Positions 17,288 through 26,686 are shown, counted from the stretch's first letter. The stretch: DNA of 44,890 nt from DATJBF01 sp035515475 (GCA_035515475.1 DATJBF010000088.1:1-44890), one strand, 5' to 3'. Made by a program: numbers and translations. The notes: generated by a model not told the origin, from the letters alone.

Positions 17288-19347
17288 TGGTTCCCTGCCA
17301 ACTCGTACACGACCCTGGGCCCGAACTCGTGGATGACGCGGGCGTGATTCTTGAGGACGTCCTGAATCACGTCCCAGTTCGCATTTGCCAGATACTGATA
17401 GCCCCGGCGCAACCTGTCCAATTCCGAGTAATTGACGTACAGGTAGGTGATCCCTTGAGCGCGCAACGCCGCCAGCAACTCCTCCGCCGACCGCGCCTGT
17501 CGGCTCATCGCCGTCACCGGATGCTGATCGAACGCCGTGCTCCAGACCACCGTCTGTTTGGCGTAATAGGCTCGCGCTTCCCCGACATAGAGCACTTTGG
17601 CGTCGCTCGGAAGATTCTGGTTCATCCAAATGATTGGCTCGAGCACGCCCCGCCCCATCTGCGCCACGAACGCATCCCGCGAGAATTGCCCGAGCGCATA
17701 GGTCACAAAATTCATCCGCGGCGGCATCCGCCCCGGGTCCTGCACGTCCACGAAATCGTTCAGCGCGAGCGTCATGAGACTGATGGCCAACACGAGGCCG
17801 ACCGCAACGCGCACGGTGATTCGCACCGACGGTTCGCGTTGCAATCTCTCCATCGCAAAGGCGCCGATTACGGCCGCCAACCCAAACGCCGGAAACAGGA
17901 ACCGCCACGGACGAAACGTGAGGCAGAACCACCCGGCATATGCGGCCACGAACAGTCCCCCGACCCGCCTCGCCACCGTCGCCTCCACTCGCGGCACGAG
18001 CAGCAACAGTGGCGCCGTCATCAGCAACAGCGGCACAGCCCCCGCCTCGACAAATGAGAAATTCCACGGCAGCAAAACGAGCTGGCCCACGGCCTCCCCG
18101 TTGAATTTTGGATAGTGCCGCGCGGCGAATACCGCCGCCTGCTGCGCGCTCCAGGATGAATGGGGAAACCACGCATAGAACAACGGATAAACCGGATTGC
18201 CCGTCAGCAACCAGTTCTTCAGCAGCCAGGGCAGCACCACGACGGCCGCCATGAGACAATAGGCAGGAATCGGCCGGAACTGCCGACGAACCGCCAGGAG
18301 AAAGATCGCCGGGATCACCACAACGGGAATGGCCGTCCATTTCGTCGCCACTGCGGCCCCCGCCGCGAGCGCGGACAGCCGCACCCAGGTCCGGTCTCGG
18401 CCCGGTCCGTCGCGGTGGAATTCTTCACTCCACACGATCAGCCCTCCAAACGCCAACGTCGCGAAAAAGGCGGTTGCCAGATCCACTCGCGCGGTCCGAC
18501 TCAGGTCCTGCACGAACGGTGTGCAATAGAACAGCGCCGCCGCCACCAAGCCCACCCGTCTCGACCACAACTGCCGCGCCACGCCGTACACCGCGCCCGC
18601 CCCAAGCAGGCCGAACAGCCAATGCAACAATTTCGCGGCAATGTCGGACGTCGTCGTCATCGCCAGCAAGTACAGCATCTCGGTCAGTTGCGGCAGGTTC
18701 GAATAGAAGTTGTGCCGCAGGAACGCGATGTGGCCCGCGCGTTGATAATCCGCCAGCGCGCCCAGATGATATTCGAGTTCGTCGTACTCGAACGGCGGCG
18801 CCACCGCGCCGGCGAGGTTGGCCACCGCCGCGATCGTGATGCACGCGAGAATCAGCCTCGTCCAGTTGTCGATCTTCTCGGTGGAAACGTAGAACTCGTG
18901 AACCAGTTTGCGCGGCGCTGGCAGCAGCCAGCACAGCCACGCCAGAAACACCCGTGGCACCTTCGGAATGGAGATGGCACCCGTTACGAGCACCAGCACG
19001 GCGAGCAGCCAGAAGCCCACGGCCAAGGCAAACAACACACCCAGCAGGTCCCGTCGGGCGATCCATCGATCGGTAACGGTTGCGCCCAGGCCGAGCGCCG
19101 CGCCGGCGATACCCACCACGCACGCAAAGTCGTATGCGCGCGCCGTCCAGAACCCGTGGAAATCCGGCCCGGTGTGGAGCGACGGCCAAGCCGCGGTGGC
19201 CATGTCCGCCAGTTGGAACGGCACCAGCCATGCCCCATAGCGGACGAGATAGACGAGCGCCAATCCGGCCACCCAAGCGATCGCCAGAAGCCGGGCAGAT
19301 TCAGAATGAAGCCACGAGGACGCCGGGCGATCCGAAGCGGTCTGCAT
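17284..19347 (-). CDS. polytopic GT-C type glycosyltransferase (ArnT/PMT-like)
   Basis: A 687-residue membrane protein with about a dozen hydrophobic segments. The first large loop contains FEYDELEYHLGAL, an acidic pair in the place expected for GT-C enzymes that use polyprenyl-phosphate sugars, followed by LPQLTEMLYLLA and TARVDLATAFFATLAFGGL. A soluble C-terminal region follows the last membrane segment. By family analogy it would glycosylate lipid or protein on the outer face of the inner membrane; the substrate is unknown. ATG 19347 is the first Met that gives a sensible N-terminus. It is the first gene of the leftward GT-C, GT4, WecA-like group, divergent from the exoprotein at 19572. 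Confidence 0.82.
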   Translation of the reverse strand: MQTASDRPASSWLHSESARLLAIAWVAGLALVYLVRYGAWLVPFQLADMATAAWPSLHTGPDFHGFWTARAYDFACVVGIAGAALGLGATVTDRWIARRDLLGVLFALAVGFWLLAVLVLVTGAISIPKVPRVFLAWLCWLLPAPRKLVHEFYVSTEKIDNWTRLILACITIAAVANLAGAVAPPFEYDELEYHLGALADYQRAGHIAFLRHNFYSNLPQLTEMLYLLAMTTTSDIAAKLLHWLFGLLGAGAVYGVARQLWSRRVGLVAAALFYCTPFVQDLSRTARVDLATAFFATLAFGGLIVWSEEFHRDGPGRDRTWVRLSALAAGAAVATKWTAIPVVVIPAIFLLAVRRQFRPIPAYCLMAAVVVLPWLLKNWLLTGNPVYPLFYAWFPHSSWSAQQAAVFAARHYPKFNGEAVGQLVLLPWNFSFVEAGAVPLLLMTAPLLLLVPRVEATVARRVGGLFVAAYAGWFCLTFRPWRFLFPAFGLAAVIGAFAMERLQREPSVRITVRVAVGLVLAISLMTLALNDFVDVQDPGRMPPRMNFVTYALGQFSRDAFVAQMGRGVLEPIIWMNQNLPSDAKVLYVGEARAYYAKQTVVWSTAFDQHPVTAMSRQARSAEELLAALRAQGITYLYVNYSELDRLRRGYQYLANANWDVIQDVLKNHARVIHEFGPRVVYELAGNQ

Positions 19348-19571
19348 CGGCCGCCATTGTAGCGGCCCCCGTCCGTTCCGCAAGCCGAGGAGTTGCAATG
19401 GGTGCGCAATATCAGCAAACGCTGCAGAAGGACCTTGCCTTGCATTCGACGAGGGAGTAGAGATTCCCGGCAAGAAGCGAGTGCAGCATTCACCCCGTTT
19501 GAAGCGCGTCCCGTCTGCGCGTGGACAATATTCGCATGCGGTGCCTTGAAGGGCGCGGTGAGGAGGCGGCG

Positions 19572-22500
19572 ATGAGAAGGTTGGGAGCGGGGCCTTGCAG
19601 TTTGGCTTTCGGGCTATTGCTTTGGTTGACTGCCACAATCCACGCGCAGGAAGTGATCACGAATGTTGCGCAATTGGCTCAGCAACTCGGCACGAAAGAC
19701 TGGTATTATTTCCAGGTGTTGCCGTGGGAGTGCCAAGCATATCCGGCTGACTGGCAACTGTGGTGGACTGACTTCTCCCAGTTTCCCGAGCAATTCCGTC
19801 CTCCCGCCACAATCGCTTTGCCGGAAGAATCCGGGATCAAGGTGTTGCCGTTGCGCCTCATCTGCAATCTTGTGACGGGCGAGACCGTCGTGCGGGCCGA
19901 GTGGTCCGGTGAGGACATTGCGTGCATTGCGCCCCCGGCCGGTTATCAGCCGGGCGATGCGGCAGCGCAGGATGAAACCGTGTTGCCGATGTGGCGGCAA
20001 TGGCAGCAATACGCCGAAGAATGGGAGGGAGGGATCGACCCCTTCATTCTTGTCGAAATGGTTCGACTGGCGGACATCAACGACAAACCTGTTTACGACG
20101 CGAACGTCGCCGGTGAGCAAGCGGCCTGGGAGGAAGCGCAGGCGGTCGAGCAGGAGCTTGGCTCTGCAAGCGATCGCGAAGATGAGAACGGTGGGATCCT
20201 TGCCAGCCGCAACTTTGGCCTTGGCGGAATGAGCATGTCAATGGGCGACTGTGCGATTACGAATGAGGTGGAGCCGTTCGAGGTCGTGAGTGTCGCTGCC
20301 ATCTCGAACGGCATCGAGCTGGTATTTGAGTCATGTTCTGACCATCTGTACGAGATCGAGGCGGTACCGGAGATGACGAATACTTGGCAAACAGTAGCGA
20401 CTCTGATTGGTGAGAACGGCGCGACGAGTTGGGTGGATACGAATGCACCGTCCTTCAGCCATTGGTTCTATCGCGTACGGCGTCTGCCGTCATACGGCGA
20501 CTTCGATGGCGATGGGATGCCGGATGGCTGGGAACTGACGCACGGCCTGAATCCATTGCTTGACGATGCAGCAGCCGATGCCGATGGGGATGGTTTGTCC
20601 AATCTGGAGGAGTATCGCGCTGGCACCGACCCCCAGAGTTCGGATTCAGACGCGGACGGGATGCCTGATGCTTGGGAGTTGGCACACGGGCTGAATCCGA
20701 TCGATGGAAATGATGCCGGTCTCGATCCTGACGGTGACGGCTTCAGCAATCTGCAGGAGTATCTCAACGGCACCGACCCACATCAATTCACCGATCCCTT
20801 CGACATTATCGTCAATCGCGGCGAGCTGTACGCGAGTTCACTATCAGTTTCGGTCCTGCCGCTGAGCACCAATTTCCCGGAGGTGTTGGTGAGTCTTGAT
20901 CCTCTCATGACGAATGCGACGGCGTTCACCAATTCTGGCGTGGCCTTCGATTACACGTTGCCCGACAAGGGCGATGGGCAGTACACCTTGTACATGCAGT
21001 ACGCCAACGCAACGAATCAACCCACCAACAACCTCGTGATCAAGACCGTCATGCTGGATCGGGTGGCACCCGTGGTAAACATTCTCTCACCAGCCGCCGA
21101 CGCCGTGCTTGATCAAGCCTTCATCACTCTGGAAGCCGTGACCGCCGATGCCGATCCGATCGAGCCCACCGGCGCACGGCCCCTGAAGATCTGGATCAAC
21201 GATCAGCCGTTTTGGAGTCGCGATGGCACAAATATCACATTCGTGCGTTTTCCCGTGCCGTTGGGAACGAACTCCTTCACAGTCAACGTTCGCGCCGCGG
21301 ACGAAGCCGGGCACACGAATCAGGCGAGCCGGACCTGGACGGTTGACCCCAGCGGAGATACGATCGCGCCGCACCTGACGAACTTCAACATCGCCACGAC
21401 GACGCTGTTGCCGGACGTGAGTGCCGTGTGGTTGGAAGGAACGGTGGACGATGAGTACGCCATCGTACAGGCCATTGTCAGTTCCGATACGGGTGAGGTG
21501 ACGACAAATCTGCTCAACGTGCGCGACCTTCAATTTGAAGGGCTGGTGCCGCTGGAGTTCGGCACCAATACGGTGGCGGTACGTGCTTCGGATGCAGCCG
21601 GCAATGCGACCAGCAACGTGTTCACGATTATCCGCTCCGACCGCTATCGGTTCGAGATCACCTCGCCGGGCTTTGGTGAGTTTGCCACCGCGCCGTCCAA
21701 TTACGTCAGCGGCTACGTGAGCGCCAAGTTTGACGAGGGGTTGCCGACAGAGACCAATATCACCAGCGTTCTCATCAACGGCGTGGCAGCGGTGTTGGAC
21801 ACAAATATCGATGCCGAGGGCAATTTATCGTTCGCCACGACCAACGCGATTCCGGTCGGTGTGCCGATCACCGGGTTCATTGCCGGCCCGGGCATCCCCA
21901 CCAATCCCCCGCCCGACCCGCCCGTGCCCTCGCAGGAGTATGAAGTGATTGCCAGGACCGTGGTGGATGAAACATTTCAATGTGCGGGTGAGGCTTGTGG
22001 AGTATTCCCATCAGGTTCCTGTTGGATGGTTTTCGAGATTACAGACTGCGTGGAAAGCAACGGACTTGACCTGACAACGGGTGGGGATCCCGTGTCGGTG
22101 AATGTTTATAGCAGGTCGCGACGCGAGATTTACCGCGTTTGCTCCCCCGATCCGGTCAACGACCCGTCTATCTGGAACCCATGGGACGAATTCAGTTATT
22201 ACTACAGCTTTCAGGACACGCCGCGGAGCCTGGCCTTTGGGACCCGGCCCCCCGGTGACACGGCGTGTGGCTCCAGCACTGAGGGTTTCATTTACGAGCG
22301 TTCGAGCGACGGTTCCGAACTCTTCTGGCCTTGGCGGGGCAAAACGTTGGCATCGTTGACGTTCAAGGCGCCGCGTCAGTACGACCCGAATACCACGGTG
22401 ATCTTCACCTTTGAGGGCATGGACTACGCCCGGCCTGAGGGCGTGCCGCTGGATTTGTCACAGGTCAAGTATCAAGGCCAAAGCCCGATCACGTGGAGTA

Positions 22501-23174
22501 ACGAGATCAAATCCGTGAGCTACCTGATCACCGTCGATGGCGGTCGCGCTTACACAATCTCCCAAGACAGTTTCCAGTGGCCGAGCTTCACAACGAATTC
22601 CACGTGGCTGTCCTCAGACTGGATCGGCTACGGCTCTACCATCCTCCACCGCCTCTCTTGGACGAATTTCCACAACCTGGATGTGGCAGGAGTCATTTAT
22701 GCCGAAACCGCTAGTATTTACCCTGCATTAAAGCCTCCGGATGCTCCCCCGGAGATGAAGTACTGGGATCCGGCATCGATCACCAAGCTCCACGAAGCAC
22801 GGGTGAAGACCGCAGGGGTTGCTGAGAAGCTTGACCAGAAGAAGAAACTGTACCTCATATCGCGCCCACACCGACCGACTAAGCAGGAATTAACCGTGGA
22901 CTATGTGAAAGCGACGTGGGCTGATTGTCAGGCTGCGGCGAGGGAAGGGCTGAGATTGGATGTCGGGAATTGTGATCATTTAATCCATTGGCCATCGGAT
23001 AATAACGGTCAGACGCCAACTCAAAATCCGCGTCTGCCTAGCGGTGCTCAGTGGGCGTACGACGAGGAAAGCAAAATTACGTACCGATACGGGCCATTCA
23101 GGGTCACAGTAAAGACTGGCCAAGTTCCTGTGAGCGATAAGATATACTTTTTCAACTATTGCGGGGTCCCATAG
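19572..23174 (+). CDS. large secreted multidomain protein with TSP3/EF-hand-like repeats
   Basis: A 1200-residue exported protein. ATG 19572 follows AGGAGG (19561-19566) with a 5-nt spacer and starts a signal peptide, MRRLGAGPC then a Leu-rich core ending near HAQ. Residues about 310-405 hold Ca2+-binding thrombospondin-3-like repeats: DFDGDGMPDGWELTHG, DADGDGLSNLEEYRAGTDP, DSDADGMPDAWELAHG, DPDGDGFSNLQEY. Two Ig-like domains follow (around VAPVVNILSPAAD and IAPHLTNFNIATT). The segment at 21708-22475 recurs downstream as an orphan copy. The last about 230 residues, after LDLSQVKYQ, are unrecognised and end with FFNYCGVP. No PEP-CTERM or autotransporter barrel is seen. A lipoprotein gene starts 2 nt after its stop. 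The layout resembles a polymorphic toxin with cognate partner, but no toxin domain is identified. Confidence 0.88.
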   Translation: MRRLGAGPCSLAFGLLLWLTATIHAQEVITNVAQLAQQLGTKDWYYFQVLPWECQAYPADWQLWWTDFSQFPEQFRPPATIALPEESGIKVLPLRLICNLVTGETVVRAEWSGEDIACIAPPAGYQPGDAAAQDETVLPMWRQWQQYAEEWEGGIDPFILVEMVRLADINDKPVYDANVAGEQAAWEEAQAVEQELGSASDREDENGGILASRNFGLGGMSMSMGDCAITNEVEPFEVVSVAAISNGIELVFESCSDHLYEIEAVPEMTNTWQTVATLIGENGATSWVDTNAPSFSHWFYRVRRLPSYGDFDGDGMPDGWELTHGLNPLLDDAAADADGDGLSNLEEYRAGTDPQSSDSDADGMPDAWELAHGLNPIDGNDAGLDPDGDGFSNLQEYLNGTDPHQFTDPFDIIVNRGELYASSLSVSVLPLSTNFPEVLVSLDPLMTNATAFTNSGVAFDYTLPDKGDGQYTLYMQYANATNQPTNNLVIKTVMLDRVAPVVNILSPAADAVLDQAFITLEAVTADADPIEPTGARPLKIWINDQPFWSRDGTNITFVRFPVPLGTNSFTVNVRAADEAGHTNQASRTWTVDPSGDTIAPHLTNFNIATTTLLPDVSAVWLEGTVDDEYAIVQAIVSSDTGEVTTNLLNVRDLQFEGLVPLEFGTNTVAVRASDAAGNATSNVFTIIRSDRYRFEITSPGFGEFATAPSNYVSGYVSAKFDEGLPTETNITSVLINGVAAVLDTNIDAEGNLSFATTNAIPVGVPITGFIAGPGIPTNPPPDPPVPSQEYEVIARTVVDETFQCAGEACGVFPSGSCWMVFEITDCVESNGLDLTTGGDPVSVNVYSRSRREIYRVCSPDPVNDPSIWNPWDEFSYYYSFQDTPRSLAFGTRPPGDTACGSSTEGFIYERSSDGSELFWPWRGKTLASLTFKAPRQYDPNTTVIFTFEGMDYARPEGVPLDLSQVKYQGQSPITWSNEIKSVSYLITVDGGRAYTISQDSFQWPSFTTNSTWLSSDWIGYGSTILHRLSWTNFHNLDVAGVIYAETASIYPALKPPDAPPEMKYWDPASITKLHEARVKTAGVAEKLDQKKKLYLISRPHRPTKQELTVDYVKATWADCQAAAREGLRLDVGNCDHLIHWPSDNNGQTPTQNPRLPSGAQWAYDEESKITYRYGPFRVTVKTGQVPVSDKIYFFNYCGVP

Positions 23175-23176
23175 AC

Positions 23177-23617
23177 ATGAAGAACAGACGTGAGTTACTG
23201 ACCGATTGGTGCACAGAAATGATATGCAACACGGCTGCCTTAGTGCTCGTGCTATTCGTTGCGGTGGGATGCTCCACCACTCGCCGCCAAGCTGATCCTC
23301 AAGGTCTGTTGCTCCATCGCATTCCCATTCCAAGTGAGTTCGCGTGGGGCAAGAGCAACCCGCACTTCGACTCAGGGCTCTCTATTTGGATTGATTTCTA
23401 TGACCGGGCATGGTGGCAATGCGTGGAGGATTTCGCAAGGAACATCGACTACCTGCCGACTATTGGAGACTACGCGGCAAATGGCGGCGGCGCGTCTGTC
23501 GGTGGATACGCCCAAGGGTATTCTGATGCTAAGAAGAGGATCGAGCAGATCAAGAGGCGCTTTGGTAAGGTCAAAGCCCAAGAGATTCTGCAAAAAGCTT
23601 TGGAATACCCTCAGTGA
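23177..23617 (+). CDS. small lipoprotein coupled to the large exoprotein
   Basis: A protein of 146 residues, or 132 from the inner ATG at 23219. A hydrophobic stretch ALVLVLFVAVGC ends in Cys32, a near-lipobox, so it is probably a lipoprotein. The mature part has DSGLSIWIDFYDRAWWQCVEDFA, a Gly-rich NGGGASVGGYAQGYSDAKKR and a basic helical tail. I do not recognise a family. The start lies 2 nt after the stop of the exoprotein gene and lacks a clear ribosome-binding site, which suggests coupled translation. Position and lipoprotein nature would fit an immunity or anchoring partner, which is inference. Confidence 0.75.
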   Translation: MKNRRELLTDWCTEMICNTAALVLVLFVAVGCSTTRRQADPQGLLLHRIPIPSEFAWGKSNPHFDSGLSIWIDFYDRAWWQCVEDFARNIDYLPTIGDYAANGGGASVGGYAQGYSDAKKRIEQIKRRFGKVKAQEILQKALEYPQ

Positions 23618-23647
23618 AGAGAGTACTGGCCGGGACCTAAAGATCGG

Positions 23648-23679
23648 ATTGGGACCTGATCTGTCTATTCTCCATTCGA
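23648..23679 (+). repeat. 32-bp direct repeat, left copy
   Basis: Copy of a 32-bp sequence starting ATTGGGACCTGATCTG and ending CTCCATTCGA. It matches 24467-24498 at 28 of 32 positions and all four differences are transitions. The two copies lie 819 bp apart and bound the orphan cassette. Confidence 0.85.
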
Positions 23680-24478
23680 ACATCGCAGCGGCTATGTAAG
23701 TGCCAAGTTTGATGAAGGCTTGCCGACGGAGACCAACGTGACCAGCGTGCTGATCAACGGCGTTGCCGCAGTGTTGGGAACCAACGTTGACGCAAACCGG
23801 AACCTCTCGTTCACCACAACCAACGCGATTCCGGTGGGCGTGCCGATTACCGGCTTCATTGCCGGCCCGGGCATCCCGACCGACCCTCCACCCGATCCAC
23901 CGGTGCCCTCGCAGGAGTATGAAGTGATTGCCAAGACCAAGGTGGATGACTCCGTCGATGGTCGTGTTGAGGCTCAGGGTGTGCACCGTCCCTCATACTT
24001 GTGCGGCAACAGTTGGGCTGTATCCGTCCTGAATAACGTCGTCACCAACGAGTTTGATCTGACGGCAGGAGACTCTGTGTCGGTGAACGAATTCGAGAAG
24101 TCGCGCTTCAGCTATGGCTGCACAGATGATTCGATCAACGACCCACCCGGTTGGGGGCCGTGGGGCGACTCTGACTACATTGATACCTACGAGGAACCTG
24201 TGCGGAGCCTGTCATTCGGGTATATCCAGCCTCGGGGGAGCGGCTGGCCGTCCGTCACTAACGGCTGGGTTTACCTGCGCTGTGGTGCCGAATTCTGGTT
24301 TCCTTGGGAGAACAAGACGCTGGCTTCGCTCACGTTCAAAGCGCCGCGCCAGTACGACCCCAACACCACGGTGATCTTCACCTTCGAGGGGGTGGACTAC
24401 GCGCGGCCCGAGGGTGTCCCGTTGGACTTGTCGCAGGTCAAGTATCAACACGACCAAGGAGCAACCATTGGGGCCTGA
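23660..24478 (+). pseudogene. orphan duplicated cassette of the large exoprotein
   Basis: An open frame without a start codon of its own or signal peptide, preceded by an in-frame TGA at 23657. From 23687 to 24448 it encodes a copy of the exoprotein segment at 21708-22475, beginning SGYVSAKFDEGLPTETN and ending EGVPLDLSQVKYQ. The first about 85 residues and last about 45 are nearly identical in the two copies; the middle differs strongly in sequence but keeps some spacing (for example NDPPGWGPWGDSDY against NDPSIWNPWDEFSY). After VKYQ the copy ends within nine residues. It could be a silent cassette that recombines into the upstream gene, or a decaying duplicate. Confidence 0.8.
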
Positions 24479-24498
24479 TCTATCCATTCTCCATTTGA
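24467..24498 (+). repeat. 32-bp direct repeat, right copy
   Basis: Second copy of the repeat at 23648-23679, starting ATTGGGGCCTGATCTA. It overlaps the end of the orphan cassette, and the cassette's stop TGA lies within it. Confidence 0.85.
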
Positions 24499-24631
24499 CG
24501 ACGGATCGCTATATACCGCCCATTACTTCAAAGGTAGACAGCCTCCTCTCCGCCGGAGAGGTAGCGGAAAAACCGCTCTTGCGTAAACACCCCGTTGCAA
24601 TCCGGCGGTGGCTCTGGTACGTTGCCGGGGG

Positions 24632-24916
24632 ATGAACAAGAAAAGCAAGACGGCGAAAAAGAAGACGCTGCTGTTGGGACTCGGCCTCGATAACAAAGAC
24701 GGTCACACCCGCGTCACGTTGGGTGAAAACTTCCGCCTCATCGGCGGCAGCGAAGAAACCCACGGCGTCATGCAGGAAAAAGCCGTCAAGATGAACGAGC
24801 ATCTCAAGCGCCGCGGCAAAACCCTCGACACCGTCGCCCGCGAAGAATTTCACGAAATTGCCGACGAACTCGGCATGCCTCTGGTGGATGCGCAACGTTC
24901 GCGCGAGCGAAATTGA
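24632..24916 (+). CDS. small conserved-looking protein of unknown function
   Basis: A 94-residue protein that I cannot assign. A Lys-rich start (MNKKSKTAKKKT) is followed by LLLGLGLDNKDGHTRVTLGENFRLIGGSEETHGVMQEKAVKMNEHLKRRG, then a helical, charged end. It has no membrane segment or signal peptide, so it is probably cytoplasmic. The ATG at 24632 directly follows a GGGGG run. A perfect short hairpin (24545-24561) lies upstream. Codon usage resembles the chromosomal genes around it more than the preceding exoprotein region. Confidence 0.7.
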   Translation: MNKKSKTAKKKTLLLGLGLDNKDGHTRVTLGENFRLIGGSEETHGVMQEKAVKMNEHLKRRGKTLDTVAREEFHEIADELGMPLVDAQRSRERN

Positions 24917-25059
24917 CGAACGTCCTCGGCGCTCGGCGCCCTGAGCTTCAGCGACGGGTCTCCCTACAAACAACTCCACCTCTCACGCTTCCCGGCTCCC
25001 GACCGCGTGAACCCTGGCAGATTCCGGAGCAAACAAGTCATTCGGAAACTTCCAGAGGT

Positions 25060-25143
25060 TGTCACCCTGAGAGCAGCGAAGGGTCTCAGTCGTTGGGAAA
25101 ACCGTGGAAACACGAGAGATTCTTCGCTTCGCTCAGAATGACA
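25060..25143. repeat. inverted repeat of the TCATTCTGAGCGAAGCGAAGA family
   Basis: Left arm 25060-25087 (TGTCACCCTGAGAGCAGCGA...) and right arm 25116-25143 (...TTCGCTTCGCTCAGAATGACA) are inverted, diverged copies of one 28-bp sequence. This widespread dispersed element is known to produce spurious reading frames of the type CHPESSEGSQ and FFASLRMT, seen here too. It fills most of the 257-bp gap before the rpoN stop codon; nothing else is visible there. Confidence 0.8.
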
Positions 25144-25173
25144 GACTTCGGAGGACGGGTTTGCGGATGGGCG

Positions 25174-26622
25174 CTAGTACGTCTTCCGCAGGTTGCTCGG
25201 CAGGATGTTCAGTTCGTTGCGGTACTTCGCCACCGTCCGCCGGGCAATCGGGATGCCCTGTTCCTTGAGGATGGCAACGATCTCTTGATCTGAAAGCGGC
25301 TTGGTTGGATCTTCGCGCTCGATCAGCTTGGAAATCTGTTCCTTGACGCTCGTGTTGCTCATCGCGCCGCCGGACGCCGTCTCGAATCCCGGCGTGAAGA
25401 AGTATTTCATCTCGTACAAGCCCTGCGGCGTTTGCATGTACTTGTTGGCGACGGCGCGGCTCACGGTGGTTTCGTGGACGCCGACCACCTCGGCCACCTG
25501 GGCCATGGTCAGCGGTTTCAGGCAGGAAATGCCTTTGTCGAGGAATTCGCGCTGGCGTTCGACGATCACTTTCGCGATGTTGTAAATGGTTTGCTGCCGC
25601 TGGTGAATGCTCTTGATGAGGAACTTGCCCGCCCGGATCTTGTCGCGAATGTAATCCTTCGCTTCGCTGGATTTCTCGCTGCTCGCCATCACTTCTTTGT
25701 AGGTGTTGCTGATCCGCAGGTGCGGAATCTGTTCGTCGTTGAGCAGCACCACGTAGTCGCTGCCGACCTTTTGCACCACCACGTCGGCCGCGACGTACTG
25801 CTGTTGCTCGGTGGTGAACATCCGTCCCGGCTTGGGTTCGAGCGTGGAAATGAAATTGGCCAGTTGCTGGACCTGTTCCACCGTGAGGTTCATCGCCCGG
25901 GCGATTTCGGGGAACCGCTTGCGTCCGAGGTCGTCGAGATGCTGGTTGACCAGGACCGCCTCAATGGACTCGGACTTCCCCAATCGGTCCAGTTGGATCA
26001 ACAGACACTCTTTCAAATTGCGCGCGCCAACGCCGACCGGGTGGAACGTCTGCACCAATTCCAGCGCCTCGTTCAGTTGCTCCAACGAAATGCCCGAACT
26101 GACGGAAAGTTCCTCGAGCGGGGTGAGCAGATACCCGTCGTCATTGATGTTGCCAATGATCAATTCCGCCACCTTGCGCTTCTCGTCAACGACCCCGGCA
26201 AAGCTCAATTGCTGGAGCAAGTGCTGCTGCAACGACTCTTGTTGGACGATCGAATCGAAGAAGTGCTGCCGCTGTTCCTCCTGCTCGGGCGAACGTCCGC
26301 GGAAACTGCTGGTCTGCGAGAAATATTCGCGCCATTCCTCGTCCAGCTTCGAGAGTTGCTCAAACTCCTCTTTGAAATCCGTCTCGTCGCTGGTCGCCGC
26401 CTTCTCGTCCGGAGCCGCGTTGTCCCCCGACTCGACTTCGACGCGTGGTTCGTCCTTGGAAACCTCCTCCAACAGCGGGTTTTGCTGCAGTTCCTCCTGC
26501 ACCAACGAGCGCAATTCCAAGGTCGGCACCTGAAGCAAATGCAGGCTTTGCTGTAGCTGCGGCGCCAGAATCTGCTGCAGCGACAGCCTCTGAACCTGAT
26601 GTAATCCGGGACCTTGTGCCAT
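25174..26622 (-). CDS. rpoN: RNA polymerase sigma-54 factor RpoN
   Basis: Alternative sigma factor that recognises -24/-12 promoters and needs AAA+ activators. The 482 residues show the Gln-rich region I (LSLQQILAPQLQQSLHLLQVP), an acidic linker (DEPRVEVESGDNAAPDEKAA), the core-binding region, the helix-turn-helix (LTMAQVAEVVGVHETTVSRAV) and the RpoN box ARRTVAKYR (460-468), exact or nearly so. ATG 26622 starts MAQGPGLHQVQRLSLQQ. No Shine-Dalgarno sequence is evident. The open frame further upstream is a shadow of the divergent gene. A sigma-70-type promoter lies 37 nt upstream. No sigma-54 activator is seen in this window. Confidence 0.97.
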   Translation of the reverse strand: MAQGPGLHQVQRLSLQQILAPQLQQSLHLLQVPTLELRSLVQEELQQNPLLEEVSKDEPRVEVESGDNAAPDEKAATSDETDFKEEFEQLSKLDEEWREYFSQTSSFRGRSPEQEEQRQHFFDSIVQQESLQQHLLQQLSFAGVVDEKRKVAELIIGNINDDGYLLTPLEELSVSSGISLEQLNEALELVQTFHPVGVGARNLKECLLIQLDRLGKSESIEAVLVNQHLDDLGRKRFPEIARAMNLTVEQVQQLANFISTLEPKPGRMFTTEQQQYVAADVVVQKVGSDYVVLLNDEQIPHLRISNTYKEVMASSEKSSEAKDYIRDKIRAGKFLIKSIHQRQQTIYNIAKVIVERQREFLDKGISCLKPLTMAQVAEVVGVHETTVSRAVANKYMQTPQGLYEMKYFFTPGFETASGGAMSNTSVKEQISKLIEREDPTKPLSDQEIVAILKEQGIPIARRTVAKYRNELNILPSNLRKTY

Positions 26623-26658
26623 TTTTTTGCTCAGTAGCGCGTTCGACGGACCCGACCC

Positions 26659-26686
26659 ACTATATGCGGGACATACAACATGTAAA
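26659..26686 (-). promoter_or_regulatory. putative sigma-70-type promoter of rpoN
   Basis: Reading leftward, TTTACA (26686-26681) as -35, a 16-nt spacer and TATAGT (26664-26659) as -10, each matching 5 of 6 consensus positions. This would give a 5' leader of about 30 nt before the rpoN ATG. Confidence 0.6.

Noticed and set aside
18160..19362. Plus-strand open frame of 400 codons over the GT-C gene
   Set aside because: Antisense shadow; no signal, motif or ribosome-binding site.
24545..24561. Perfect 7-bp stem with 3-nt loop as a terminator
   Set aside because: No T-run follows on either strand, and it lies close upstream of a gene rather than right after one.
24913..25293. Plus-strand frame containing CHPESSEGSQ and FFASLRMT
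   Set aside because: This is the well-known spurious translation of the dispersed TCATTCTGAGCGAAGCG repeat.
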